From the NCBI RefSeq assembly GCF_009847015.1, contig NZ_WVEM01000013.1, forward strand, positions 1 through 64,000: a DNA stretch of 64,000 nt, in the 5' to 3' direction. Every line of letters starts with the position of its first letter. Position 1 is the first letter of the stretch. The notes below the pieces were generated by a model, which worked only from the letters and a program-made list of their open reading frames with translations, searched no databases and was not told where the DNA came from. The stretch comes from Sunxiuqinia indica (GTDB lineage Bacteria; Bacteroidota; Bacteroidia; Bacteroidales; Prolixibacteraceae). This document shows positions 37,262 to 45,840 of this stretch, piece by piece. Position numbers and translations under genes: made by a program.

Positions 37262-38302
37262 CTCAATTAAACCCCCAATTTCACTTTTACGTTTCTTGAT
37301 GTCATAAAGCTTTATTATCCTTTCACGAGGGGCAATAAAGTCGTCACAATAAAGTGCCTCCTCAATTAGTTGAACGGCTTTTGACACATCCTGATTTTCT
37401 AATATAAAACCAGTTTCTCCAATAGCATCAGGAATTCCATTTACATTACTGCCAACGGGAACACAACCACAAAGCATGGCCTCACATAGCGTATTGGGTA
37501 ATCCTTCGCTTAGAGAAAACTGTGTGAAAACTTTATGATTTGAAAATTGCTGTATCATTTCTTTCTGTGTGATGAATCCTAAGACTTTCACATTAAATGG
37601 GACTAACCCTATGATTTCCCTCCGCATCGGTTCCGCAATACCACATAGGGTAAACTTGTATTCTGGCATGCTGCGGGCAACATCCAGGAAAAAATCATGC
37701 CCTTTTCGTCTAAAAGTTTTCCAATCCGAACAACCTCCTACAGTGATCACATTCCTTCTATTATCGTTATTAAGCCTTTTCCAAAAATCAGAATCATATC
37801 CCGTGGGCACTACTAAAATTGCAGCCTCTACATTTTCAACAAAATTCAAAACTCCTATCTTTTGACCTTGTGGATTGACGTAGTAATTAGTCGATTTAAC
37901 AAGAGTTTCATCAACCGGCAAAATAAACTTTGTCAATTTATAAGACAACCGAACAAACTTTGTTCGTAAATTATTTTTATAGAACACACCAAATTCAATT
38001 TCTGGAATTGAAACTGCATCAAATCCTCCAACAATTATTATAGACTTCTTTCTACTCAAGTGGGCAAACAACGTAGGCAGAAAAGAATGATAGTCGGCAA
38101 ACCAAATAAAGAAAACATCATACTTCCACCCATTTATTAAAAGATGAACGAATTGTTTTAGGAACTGGAATAAAAAGGGAAATAGGCCTTTTCGCGGACG
38201 AAACTTGTATCGGTCAACTTGATATTTTTCAGATAAAATTTCGTAATCTGACTTTACGAAAGAGCTATAATTAGAGTAAATAAGTAATACACGTTTACTC
38301 AT
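37250..38302 (-). CDS. GT4-family glycosyltransferase
   Basis: The 350-residue protein has a GT-B fold with VLLIYSNYSSFVKSDYEIL at the N-terminus and a C-terminal domain with ITVGGCSDWKTFRRKGHDF, FTLCGIAEP and FSLSEGLPNTLCEAMLCGCVP, the E-x7-E phosphate site. VPVGSNVNGIPDAIGETGF follows as in GT4 enzymes. It ends a three-gene minus-strand unit (39377, 38305, 37250) with the 2-epimerase and another GT4. A role in building the second polysaccharide is likely; its donor is unknown. Confidence 0.87.
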   Translation of the reverse strand: MSKRVLLIYSNYSSFVKSDYEILSEKYQVDRYKFRPRKGLFPFLFQFLKQFVHLLINGWKYDVFFIWFADYHSFLPTLFAHLSRKKSIIIVGGFDAVSIPEIEFGVFYKNNLRTKFVRLSYKLTKFILPVDETLVKSTNYYVNPQGQKIGVLNFVENVEAAILVVPTGYDSDFWKRLNNDNRRNVITVGGCSDWKTFRRKGHDFFLDVARSMPEYKFTLCGIAEPMRREIIGLVPFNVKVLGFITQKEMIQQFSNHKVFTQFSLSEGLPNTLCEAMLCGCVPVGSNVNGIPDAIGETGFILENQDVSKAVQLIEEALYCDDFIAPRERIIKLYDIKKRKSEIGGLIESFK

Positions 38303-38304
38303 AG

Positions 38305-39384
38305 CTAATCCTTTCCCGCTAAAAACTCTGCTATTTTCATTCCAGCACTTCCATCTCCATAAAGGCGAGTGCTAAAGTTATTTTTTTTCTGCACCATTTT
38401 TTCGGCTTGAACAACAATAGTATTCTTTCGGGCTCCGGTCAACACATTATAACCTTTTTCTACCAATTCGGTCCATTCGGTTTCGTCGCGCAGCGTAATG
38501 CAGTTCTTCTCAAAAAAGTAAGATTCTTTTTGCAAGCCTCCGCTATCTGTCATCACCAGCGAACAATGTTTGAGCAGCTCAATCATATCAAAATATCCAA
38601 CCGGATCAATTACTCGGAAATTCGTTTTCAGTGCTGCTTGCTCAATAATTTTTCGGGTACGTGGATGCAGTGGCAACAAAACTTCTGTCGATTGGCCAAT
38701 TTCATTAAAAGCCTCAATAATAGATGTTAAGTTATTCAGGTCATCTGTATTTTCCTGCCGATGTAGAGTTGCCAGAATAAAAGGGGTGGTCAAATTCAAG
38801 TCATGGATAATTTTTGATTTTTCTGCCGATTTCTCACTGTAGTACATCGCCGCATCATACATTACATCTCCTACCAATTCAACCTGGCAATTGAAATGTC
38901 CGTACCCTTCTTTCTGTAAATTACTGATAGCAGTCTGCGTTGGACAAAATAAAACAGAAGAGATTCGATCCGTCAAAATCCGGTTGATCTCTTCCGGCAT
39001 CTTCCTATTAAATGATCGCAATCCAGCCTCAACATGTGCCACCGGAATATGTAATTTCGAAGCAGCTAGCGCTCCCGCCAATGTTGAATTTGTATCACCA
39101 TAAACCATTACAAAATCAGGTTTCTCCTTCAAAATTATTGATTCGATCTCTTCAAGCATCCTACCTGTCATTGCACCATGCGACAATGAGTTAATTCCCA
39201 AATTATATTTAGGGTGAGGTATCTCCATTTCAGAGAAGAAAATTTCTGACATGCCATAATCAAAATGCTGTCCGGTATGCACAATGATTTCATTCAAATC
39301 AAAATAATTTAATGCTCGACTCACCGCTGCAGCTTTTACAAATTGAGGTCGTGCACCTACGATAGTTAAAATCTTTTTATTCAT
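38305..39384 (-). CDS. wecB: UDP-GlcNAc 2-epimerase-family enzyme (WecB/WbpI)
   Basis: The 359-residue protein is a non-hydrolysing UDP-GlcNAc 2-epimerase-type enzyme. IVGARPQFVKAAAVSRAL (6-23), HTGQHFDYGMSEIFF, HVEAGLRSF, MPEEINRI and TDSGGLQKE are all present, with the usual catalytic Asp, Glu and His positions. WecB makes UDP-ManNAc and WbpI makes UDP-ManNAc3NAcA from the Glc isomer. The wbpE-D-A-B operon starts just across the divergent promoter, so a WbpI role is favoured by context; sequence alone cannot separate the two. It overlaps the upstream GT4 by eight bases. Confidence 0.9.
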   Translation of the reverse strand: MNKKILTIVGARPQFVKAAAVSRALNYFDLNEIIVHTGQHFDYGMSEIFFSEMEIPHPKYNLGINSLSHGAMTGRMLEEIESIILKEKPDFVMVYGDTNSTLAGALAASKLHIPVAHVEAGLRSFNRKMPEEINRILTDRISSVLFCPTQTAISNLQKEGYGHFNCQVELVGDVMYDAAMYYSEKSAEKSKIIHDLNLTTPFILATLHRQENTDDLNNLTSIIEAFNEIGQSTEVLLPLHPRTRKIIEQAALKTNFRVIDPVGYFDMIELLKHCSLVMTDSGGLQKESYFFEKNCITLRDETEWTELVEKGYNVLTGARKNTIVVQAEKMVQKKNNFSTRLYGDGSAGMKIAEFLAGKD

Positions 39385-40681
39385 GAACTAATTTCTCTAA
39401 TTCAATTGTAAGCTTTTCAGTTAGATTCTTTCTAGAATAATTCTCTACTCCTTTTGAAGATATAGACAATTGCTTACTCCTATATTTTGAGTAAAACTCT
39501 GAAAGAACCTGAATGAGCTTTTCTAAGTCATTAAAATTAACAATTTCACCTGTTTCTGTTTTCTTTAACAAATCTCCCAGATCTCCATTTTCAGGCCCTA
39601 TTGCCAGAATTGGTCGCTTTGCTGCAAAATATTCAAATACTTTACCGGTTAGAATTCCATCGGCATTTTGCGTGTTATTTAATGGCAAATACAAAACAGA
39701 GGCAGCCTGGAGTCTTTCTATAACCTCACTGTGTGGCACATACGGCAATATCTTTATCCATTTCGACAAACCATTTTCTTCAACATCAATATGAACCGAG
39801 TGATCCAACTTCCCAATTAAATGGAATTCAAATTTTTCAGAAAACTCCGAATTTTCCTCAATCAATGACTTTAGTGCATTCCAGAAAATAGAATGATTTC
39901 GATCTTTATTAATTGATCCAACGTGCATTAGAATAAATCGTTCCGGATCGACAGGATTTGTCCTTTTGGGAATATCATCATCGTCATATCCATTGGTGAT
40001 CACAATTTGTTTCGTTTTCGTTTTTTTTGAAAAAGCACTGGCCATTTTATTCCCAACTGAGACAATCAGATCAGCACAATCCAAAACGTTCTTCTCTAGT
40101 ACCTTGTGTTTTCGGTCGGCGTATCCTGACAAATTCAAATGTTGATAAAAGTCTATTTCAGTCCAAGGATCTCTAAAATCAGCAACCCAAGGCAACGCAA
40201 ATTTACGCTTTAATCTATAAGCAATCATATGGACAGAATGCGGAGGTCCAGTGCTAATAATTAGGTCAACTTTATTCTTCTTTAAATAATGTTCTAAATA
40301 TGTGCTGGAAGGCCGGATCCAAAATTTTTTAGCATCTGGAATAAACAGATTTCCCCGAATCCAAATAGCCAGTTTGTCTCTCAATTTTGGAGCTTTCGAC
40401 TCTGACAAAAAACCAGCCCCAAGCTTCTCTGTTGGCTTTCTACCCGTAAACTTCTTATAGGCATTCAGTGGCTCCCATATTGGCAACTTATGGACTTCAA
40501 TTCCATTAGGTATATCATCCAATAAAGACTCATCCAGTGCTGGCGTTTCAGGATTCTCAGCTGTATAAATTATTGGTTCCCATCCAAATTCCGGTAAATA
40601 CTTCGCAAACTTCAACCAGCGCTGTACTCCCGCTCCACCACTGGGAGGCCAATAATATGTTATGATGAGGACTTTCTTCAT
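39377..40681 (-). CDS. GT4-family glycosyltransferase
   Basis: The 434-residue protein begins VLIITYYWPPSGGAGVQRW, typical of a GT4 group of Bacteroidota surface polysaccharide loci, followed by DLIISTGPPHSVH and LPWVADFRDPWTE (about 173-185). The C-terminal nucleotide-sugar half has FILMHVGSINKDRN and DGILTGKVFEYFAAKRP with the E-x-x-A site. It leads the minus-strand unit driven by the box at 40698-40705. It is likely a transferase of the aminosugar residue made next door, by context only. Confidence 0.86.
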   Translation of the reverse strand: MKKVLIITYYWPPSGGAGVQRWLKFAKYLPEFGWEPIIYTAENPETPALDESLLDDIPNGIEVHKLPIWEPLNAYKKFTGRKPTEKLGAGFLSESKAPKLRDKLAIWIRGNLFIPDAKKFWIRPSSTYLEHYLKKNKVDLIISTGPPHSVHMIAYRLKRKFALPWVADFRDPWTEIDFYQHLNLSGYADRKHKVLEKNVLDCADLIVSVGNKMASAFSKKTKTKQIVITNGYDDDDIPKRTNPVDPERFILMHVGSINKDRNHSIFWNALKSLIEENSEFSEKFEFHLIGKLDHSVHIDVEENGLSKWIKILPYVPHSEVIERLQAASVLYLPLNNTQNADGILTGKVFEYFAAKRPILAIGPENGDLGDLLKKTETGEIVNFNDLEKLIQVLSEFYSKYRSKQLSISSKGVENYSRKNLTEKLTIELEKLVHE

Positions 40682-40697
40682 TTGTCACTTTGTTGAG

Positions 40698-40705
40698 CAA
40701 ATGTA
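40698..40705 (-). promoter_or_regulatory. -7 box TACATTTG for the minus-strand unit
   Basis: Read on the minus strand, TACATTTG matches TAnnTTTG and lies 16 bases before the ATG at 40681. With the box at 40727 it forms a compact divergent promoter pair. Confidence 0.5.
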
Positions 40706-40726
40706 ATAATCTTACATGAATTCCAT

Positions 40727-40734
40727 TATTTTTG
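40727..40734 (+). promoter_or_regulatory. -7 box TATTTTTG of the wbpE-D-A-B operon
   Basis: TATTTTTG matches TAnnTTTG and ends 19 bases before the ATG at 40754, so transcription should start very near the gene. It is the only box of this type on the plus strand of the 72-base divergent region. Confidence 0.55.
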
Positions 40735-40753
40735 TACCACTATTAAAAACACT

Positions 40754-41842
40754 ATGAATTTCTGTGATCTCAATAAACAATACCAAGCCTATCAGCAAGA
40801 AATTGATGCTGCTATTCATTCGGTGATTAATTCCTCTTCTTTTATAAATGGAAAAGAAATTGAATTACTGGAGTCAGAATTGGCTAGCTTTACTGGTGTA
40901 AACCATGCGATCTCATGCAGTTCAGGTACTGATGCGCTTCTGCTTGCGTTAATGGCTCTGGAAGTAAAACCAGGGGATGAAGTTATTTGTCCGGCCTTCA
41001 GTTTCATTGCATCGGCATCAATGATTGAGTTTTATAAGGCCACGCCTGTTTTTGTTGATGTGTCACCCATTGATTTTAATATTGATCCTAAAAGAATTGA
41101 AGAAAAGATAACTCCCAAAACGAAAGGGATTATTGCTGTCTCACTTTATGGTCAGTGTGCTGATATGGATGCGATTAATGCAATTGCGAAAGAATATGGA
41201 CTTTGGGTGATCGAGGATGGCGCGCAGTCATTTGGAGCAAAATACCATGGCAAACGCTCCTGTTCATTGACTGAAATTGCAACAACCAGTTTTTTCCCCG
41301 CCAAACCACTAGGATGTTATGGCGATGGAGGAGCTGTTTTCACCAACAACGATGAACTGGCTGAAAAAGTGAAAACGTTTCGCTCACACGGGCAGACAAA
41401 GCGCTATATCCACAAATATATTGGGATTAACGGGCGAATGGACACCCTGCAAGCTGCAATCCTACGGGTGAAGCTGAAGCACTTTGAAGATGAAATCACG
41501 AATCGGCAAAAGGCTGCTGAGCAATATTACAAACAACTTAATGGCCATGTACTTTTACCTGAAATTGTAGAAAATCGGGAGAGTGTTTGGGCTCAATACA
41601 CCATAGGCGTTAGTCAACGAAATGAATTGAAAACGAAGCTAGCTCAGGAAAGTATTCCAACGGCAGTTCATTATCCGTTAATATTGCCGCACCAAGAAGC
41701 GTTTAGAAACAATGTTTCTGCACAGGAATTGTTTGAAGTTTCAGAACTATTGTCTGAAACAGTGTTGTCATTGCCCATGCATGGATTAATCACCATTGAA
41801 GAAATAAACCAAGTTGCTAATGCAATTATAAATAACATTTGA
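40754..41842 (+). CDS. wbpE: DegT-family aminotransferase, WbpE-like
   Basis: This PLP-dependent sugar aminotransferase of 362 residues shows [12 protein letters not shown] (55-66) for the phosphate of [14 protein letters not shown] (152-162) with the stacking Asp/Gln residues and the Schiff-base Lys184 in [14 protein letters not shown]. WbpE transfers the amino group of glutamate to C3 of the 3-keto UDP-GlcNAcA made by WbpB. All partner genes follow directly, which makes WbpE the favoured call over other DegT aminotransferases. Its stop overlaps the next ATG (TGATG). Confidence 0.9.
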   Translation: MNFCDLNKQYQAYQQEIDAAIHSVINSSSFINGKEIELLESELASFTGVNHAISCSSGTDALLLALMALEVKPGDEVICPAFSFIASASMIEFYKATPVFVDVSPIDFNIDPKRIEEKITPKTKGIIAVSLYGQCADMDAINAIAKEYGLWVIEDGAQSFGAKYHGKRSCSLTEIATTSFFPAKPLGCYGDGGAVFTNNDELAEKVKTFRSHGQTKRYIHKYIGINGRMDTLQAAILRVKLKHFEDEITNRQKAAEQYYKQLNGHVLLPEIVENRESVWAQYTIGVSQRNELKTKLAQESIPTAVHYPLILPHQEAFRNNVSAQELFEVSELLSETVLSLPMHGLITIEEINQVANAIINNI

Positions 41843-42417
41843 TGAACGAGATAAAGAATTACTTTGCTCATGAAACAGCCTACATTGATGATGGTGCCGA
41901 AATTGGAACAGGAACCAAAATCTGGCACTTCAGTCATGTGATGTCTGGTGCTCAAATTGGCAAAAGCTGTGTGCTTGGTCAAAACAGTTATGTCGGCGGA
42001 AAAGCAAAAATCGGCAATAGGGTCAAAATTCAGAATAATGTGAGTGTTTACGATTCAGTTGTTCTGGAAGATGATGTTTTTTGTGGGCCAAGTTGTGTGT
42101 TTACCAATGTTGTCAATCCCCGTTCTTTTGTGGAGCGAAAAACGGAATACCGGGAAACCCGCATTAAAGAAGGAGTTTCTATTGGCGCCAATGCAACGAT
42201 TGTGTGTGGAGTCACCATAGGAGAGTATGCTTTTATTGGAGCCGGGGCTGTTGTTACTAAAGATGTTAAACCCTATGCACTGATGGTTGGTGTGCCAGCC
42301 TTACAAAAAGGCTGGGTAAGTCAATCCGGAGCCGTGCTGGATGAAAATCTACAATGCCCCGAGACCGGTGAAAAATATCAAGTTGTCAACAACCAGTTGG
42401 AAAAAGAAAACGCATGA
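41842..42417 (+). CDS. wbpD: WbpD-like UDP-sugar N-acetyltransferase
   Basis: The 191-residue protein is a left-handed beta-helix N-acetyltransferase. Hexapeptide turns run through [38 protein letters not shown] and [38 protein letters not shown] is a segment typical of WbpD and WlbB, which acetylate the 3-amino group of UDP-GlcNAc3NA. The ATG at 41842 overlaps the wbpE stop; a TTG one codon earlier is less likely. It overlaps wbpA by four bases (ATGA at 42414). Confidence 0.92.
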   Translation: MNEIKNYFAHETAYIDDGAEIGTGTKIWHFSHVMSGAQIGKSCVLGQNSYVGGKAKIGNRVKIQNNVSVYDSVVLEDDVFCGPSCVFTNVVNPRSFVERKTEYRETRIKEGVSIGANATIVCGVTIGEYAFIGAGAVVTKDVKPYALMVGVPALQKGWVSQSGAVLDENLQCPETGEKYQVVNNQLEKENA

Positions 42418-43724
42418 AATTAAAAGAAACCATACTTCAGAAAATTACTGATTCCAAAGAAGTGGTGGGAGTCATTGGCTTAGGATATGTGGGATTGCCA
42501 CTGGCTGTAAGCTTTGCGTCTGAAGGCGTTCAGGTTATTGGCTTCGAGAAATCAGAAGCGAAGGCCTCCAAAGTTAATGCTGCTGAAAATTACATTAGCG
42601 ATGTAAAAGATAACGATTTAACCAGCGTTGTTGAAGGAGGAAAACTTGTAGCGACAACTGACTTTTCGAAACTGAATAGCTGCGATGCCATCCTGATTTG
42701 CGTGCCAACCCCGTTGGATATCTTCAAAAAGCCCGATATGAGCTTTATTGAAGATTCGTGCAATTCGATAGCCCGGCACATGAAAAAAGGGACTTTTGTC
42801 TGTCTGGAAAGTACAACTTACCCAACCACAACTGAAAATGTTATTCTGCCAATTTTAGAGGAGCAGTCCGGGTTGAAGCATGGTGATGATTTCTGGTTGG
42901 CTTTTTCTCCCGAGCGTGTCGACCCGGGAAACAAGCAATTTGTCACCCGAAATACACCTAAAGTTTTAGGTGCCTTAACCGATGATGGACTGGAGATTGG
43001 AAAAGCCATTTATGCAAAAGCGATCGATTCGATTCACACCGTAAGTTCGCCACGGGTTGCCGAAATGGTTAAAATTTTGGAGAATACCTATCGACTGGTA
43101 AACATCAGTCTTATTAATGAATTGACTTTACTGTGTGGAAAAATGAACATTAATATCTGGGAGGTGATTGATGCTGCTGCAACAAAGCCATACGGATTTC
43201 AAGCATTTTATCCCGGCCCCGGAATTGGTGGACACTGCATACCTTTGGATCCATTCTACTTGGAGCATATCGCTAAAAAGTTTGGCTTCGACCTTAGCAT
43301 GATTCACACTGCCGGCCACATCAACAATATGATGGCTCACCGGATGACGATTAAAATCACATCGGCACTTAATCGGCACAAAAAAGCAATCAATGGGAGT
43401 AAAATCCTGTTTCTGGGTGTCGCGTACAAACCCAACATTGATGATTCGCGCGAATCGCCGGCGCTAAAGATTATGGATGAAGTTGCCAAAAAAGGTGGTG
43501 ACGTTTTATACCATGACCCGTTTGTTGCCGAAACCACAACTGATGAAGGCCGCAGCTATCAATCTTCAGAATATTCCACCAAGTTATTGGGTGAAGTTGA
43601 TTGTGTGGTTATCAGCACAAATCACGATTTATTCGAAGCTGACTTCATTGAAAAGAATTCAAAACTGATTGTCGATCTAAGGAATGTGATTAAAAATCCA
43701 TCGGATAAAGTATATAAACTGTAA
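42414..43724 (+). CDS. wbpA: UDP-GlcNAc 6-dehydrogenase, WbpA/WecC-like
   Basis: The 436-residue nucleotide-sugar dehydrogenase has the NAD loop [15 protein letters not shown] (21-35), [12 protein letters not shown] (129-140), [10 protein letters not shown] (164-173) and the catalytic Cys275 in [11 protein letters not shown]. WbpA oxidises C6 of UDP-GlcNAc and WecC that of UDP-ManNAc; the motif set is common to both. Position before wbpB and after wbpE-wbpD points to WbpA. It ends with TAATG shared with the wbpB start. It is distinct from the UDP-glucose dehydrogenase at 25262. Confidence 0.93.
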   Translation: MKLKETILQKITDSKEVVGVIGLGYVGLPLAVSFASEGVQVIGFEKSEAKASKVNAAENYISDVKDNDLTSVVEGGKLVATTDFSKLNSCDAILICVPTPLDIFKKPDMSFIEDSCNSIARHMKKGTFVCLESTTYPTTTENVILPILEEQSGLKHGDDFWLAFSPERVDPGNKQFVTRNTPKVLGALTDDGLEIGKAIYAKAIDSIHTVSSPRVAEMVKILENTYRLVNISLINELTLLCGKMNINIWEVIDAAATKPYGFQAFYPGPGIGGHCIPLDPFYLEHIAKKFGFDLSMIHTAGHINNMMAHRMTIKITSALNRHKKAINGSKILFLGVAYKPNIDDSRESPALKIMDEVAKKGGDVLYHDPFVAETTTDEGRSYQSSEYSTKLLGEVDCVVISTNHDLFEADFIEKNSKLIVDLRNVIKNPSDKVYKL

Positions 43725-44662
43725 TGAAGAATTTTGCAATAATAGGAGCCGCCGGCTTTATTGCCGAAAGACACCTGCGGGCCGTCAAGGAAACCGGCAA
43801 CAGAGTTGTGGCAGCTACCGACACTTTTGACGTAATGGGGCGCATGGATAGCTTTTTCCCTGAAGCCGAGTTTTTTCTTGACTTTAGTAAGTTTGAAAAA
43901 TTCCTATCCGAAGAGCAAAAAACGGATCACCCGATTGAATACATCAGCATCTGCTCTCCAAACTATCTGCATGCTCAGCATATTCAATCGGCTTTAAACA
44001 ATAATGCTTTTGCTATTTGCGAGAAGCCCCTGGTTTTGTATCCTGAGGAAATTGAGGCGATTGAAAAAGCACAACTTTCCACCGGAAAGAAAGTATTCAA
44101 TATCTTACAGCTTCGACTTCACCCAACCATTATAGCATTGCGAGAAAAGATCAAAAACGGGCCGAAAGACAAAAGTTACGATATTGATTTAACGTACATC
44201 ACCTCTCGCGGGAAATGGTACTATAAAAGTTGGAAAGGCGACATTGAGAAATCAGGAGGAATTGCCACCAACATCGGCATTCATTTTTTTGATATGCTAC
44301 AGTGGATTTTTGGCGAAGTGCAAAACAGTATTGTGCATCTGTACGAAGCCGATAAAGCTGCCGGCTTTTTACAACTAAAAAATGCGCGTGTTCGCTGGTA
44401 TTTAAGTCTCGATAATAACGACATTCCTCTCGAAGCAAAAGAACGGGGGATGCGGACATATCGATCAATATCGGTTGAAGGAAACGAGATTGAGTTTAGT
44501 GGTGGCTTTACCGATCTGCACACTCAAACCTACCAGCAAATTTTGTCAGGGAATGGATTCGGGCTAGAAGATGCCAGACCTTGTATTTTACTGACACATG
44601 AAATAAGAAATACGAAGCCAGTTGGAGCAATTGGCGATTTCCACCCAATGGTAATAAAATGA
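43724..44662 (+). CDS. wbpB: Gfo/Idh/MocA-type 3-dehydrogenase, WbpB-like
   Basis: This oxidoreductase of 312 residues has the NAD start FAIIGAAGFIAERHLRAV, the ICSPNYLH and CEKPLVL motifs (E-K-P near 102-104) of the Gfo/Idh/MocA fold, and GGIATNIGIHFFDML with the active-site His near 189. WbpB oxidises C3 of UDP-GlcNAcA to the ketone that WbpE then aminates. It is the last gene of the operon and is followed by a GC-rich hairpin at 44666-44691. Confidence 0.91.
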   Translation: MKNFAIIGAAGFIAERHLRAVKETGNRVVAATDTFDVMGRMDSFFPEAEFFLDFSKFEKFLSEEQKTDHPIEYISICSPNYLHAQHIQSALNNNAFAICEKPLVLYPEEIEAIEKAQLSTGKKVFNILQLRLHPTIIALREKIKNGPKDKSYDIDLTYITSRGKWYYKSWKGDIEKSGGIATNIGIHFFDMLQWIFGEVQNSIVHLYEADKAAGFLQLKNARVRWYLSLDNNDIPLEAKERGMRTYRSISVEGNEIEFSGGFTDLHTQTYQQILSGNGFGLEDARPCILLTHEIRNTKPVGAIGDFHPMVIK

Positions 44663-44665
44663 AGA

Positions 44666-44691
44666 AGCCGCTTCCTGGGGGGAAAGCGGCT
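44666..44691. terminator. hairpin between wbpB and the convergent secreted protein gene
   Basis: An 8-bp stem AGCCGCTT (44666-44673) pairs with 44684-44691 around a 10-base loop. On the plus strand no T-run follows; on the minus strand the sequence after the stem is CTTCATTTTATT, so it may act mainly on the 44716 gene or on both. Confidence 0.55.
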
Positions 44692-44715
44692 ATTGAGGTA
44701 ATAAACTAATTAATG

Positions 44716-45189
44716 TTAGTTGAGGATATTTTGATATTGTTCATTGACCAATTCGGGAAGAAAATCGGCGATTAACGCTAATGCTCTTTCACGGTCAACC
44801 TGCAATGCCAAAATAGTTTTTTGATTAGCCAATTTGTCTTCATTAATCACTTGGTTGTTTAAACTTTCGGGAACAATCAGGTCCGAAGAGTCTATTGAGC
44901 GGGCACCAAATCCCTTTTTCGAACTAACATACTTTACTTCGAAATACTTGGTGCGAACAATGTATTCGTCGCCTTTACGGGTTGCTTTCAATAAAACCTC
45001 AACGGGCCTTTTTGATTCTCCATAGGTAATTTCCCAACTTTTCTGATAGGTTTTGCCTGGTTCGAAATCGACTTTTGAGGAAATCTTATATTCATCAACA
45101 AAATCAGTTTCGCCACCAGCGAAAACGCTCAACGAGCATGCAAAAAATGCAACAAATAGCAAGCTAATAATTCTGTTTCTCTTTTTCAT
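44716..45189 (-). CDS. secreted hypothetical protein
   Basis: The 157-residue protein starts with KKRNRIISLLFVAFFACSLSVFAGG, a clear signal peptide with cleavage likely after about residue 25, so it should be periplasmic. The rest is polar, with charged stretches and alternating strands such as TYQKSWEITYGESKRPVEVL and DEYIVRTKYFEVKYVS that suggest a small beta-rich fold. No family was recognised. It is alone, convergent with wbpB, with 650 bases to glyS upstream. Confidence 0.7.
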   Translation of the reverse strand: MKKRNRIISLLFVAFFACSLSVFAGGETDFVDEYKISSKVDFEPGKTYQKSWEITYGESKRPVEVLLKATRKGDEYIVRTKYFEVKYVSSKKGFGARSIDSSDLIVPESLNNQVINEDKLANQKTILALQVDRERALALIADFLPELVNEQYQNILN

Positions 45190-45777
45190 ATGATTATAAT
45201 TATTTGTTTTTTTATGGTATCATATGGAACTCGCATAAAATCATACTTCTGTGTATAAAAGCTGTTAAATGCTCGTTTCATCTTGTAAATTTTTAAACAT
45301 TCACGATTATTTATCAAACACCCCCGGACAATGTTCATTTGATGTCAATACATCTATCCGGTTTCATCTTCAATTATTAGATGTGATTCTAACAGTGGCA
45401 AATTTAAAGGCAGAATTTCTACTAAAACCTGACAAAATGCATGTTTTTATTTTGTTAACAAGAGTAAACTTATAAAATGAAAGTTAAAGCTCATATTTCA
45501 ATACTAAAATGATCACATCAGGTCTTCTAAAACTGATTATTCGGAAAATAAATGAAATCTAACTTACAGTTTTTTAAAAAGATATTTTACAACATGAATC
45601 GACAGCTATCATTAGACCTACAGCGCATTTTGTAATCGTTTTATCATGAGATTAGCAGCAATTAATTTAAATATCGTATTAATCTGTATCAAATTGACAC
45701 AATACTACCCAAAATAGAAAAATAAAAAACTCCCTTTAAGGAATAATTATTATCATTTGGCAGCTATACTACAATGC
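45190..45777. other. intergenic stretch without a gene
   Basis: AT-rich region between the secreted protein and glyS. A minus-strand TAAATTTG (45406-45399) matches TAnnTTTG but lies 210 bases before the gene at 45189, so its meaning is unclear. The open frame at 45269-45475 has no protein-like features. No tRNA or IS end was seen. Confidence 0.5.
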
Positions 45778-45812
45778 AAAAAAAAGGGTGGTTTCAAAAT
45801 TGAAACCACCCA
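45778..45812 (-). terminator. strong intrinsic terminator of glyS
   Basis: On the minus strand GGGTGGTTTCA pairs with TGAAACCACCC (45812-45802 with 45797-45787) around a four-base loop and runs into nine T (45786-45778). The same GGTTTCAA/TTGAAACC core is found in the terminator at 62486-62518. Confidence 0.9.
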
Positions 45813-45840
45813 CATCTATTTTGCTTAATCTTTTATACCT

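Noticed and set aside
45269-45475. 68-codon open frame between the secreted protein and glyS
   Set aside because: No ribosome binding site, no protein-like pattern, no conserved neighbour arrangement.
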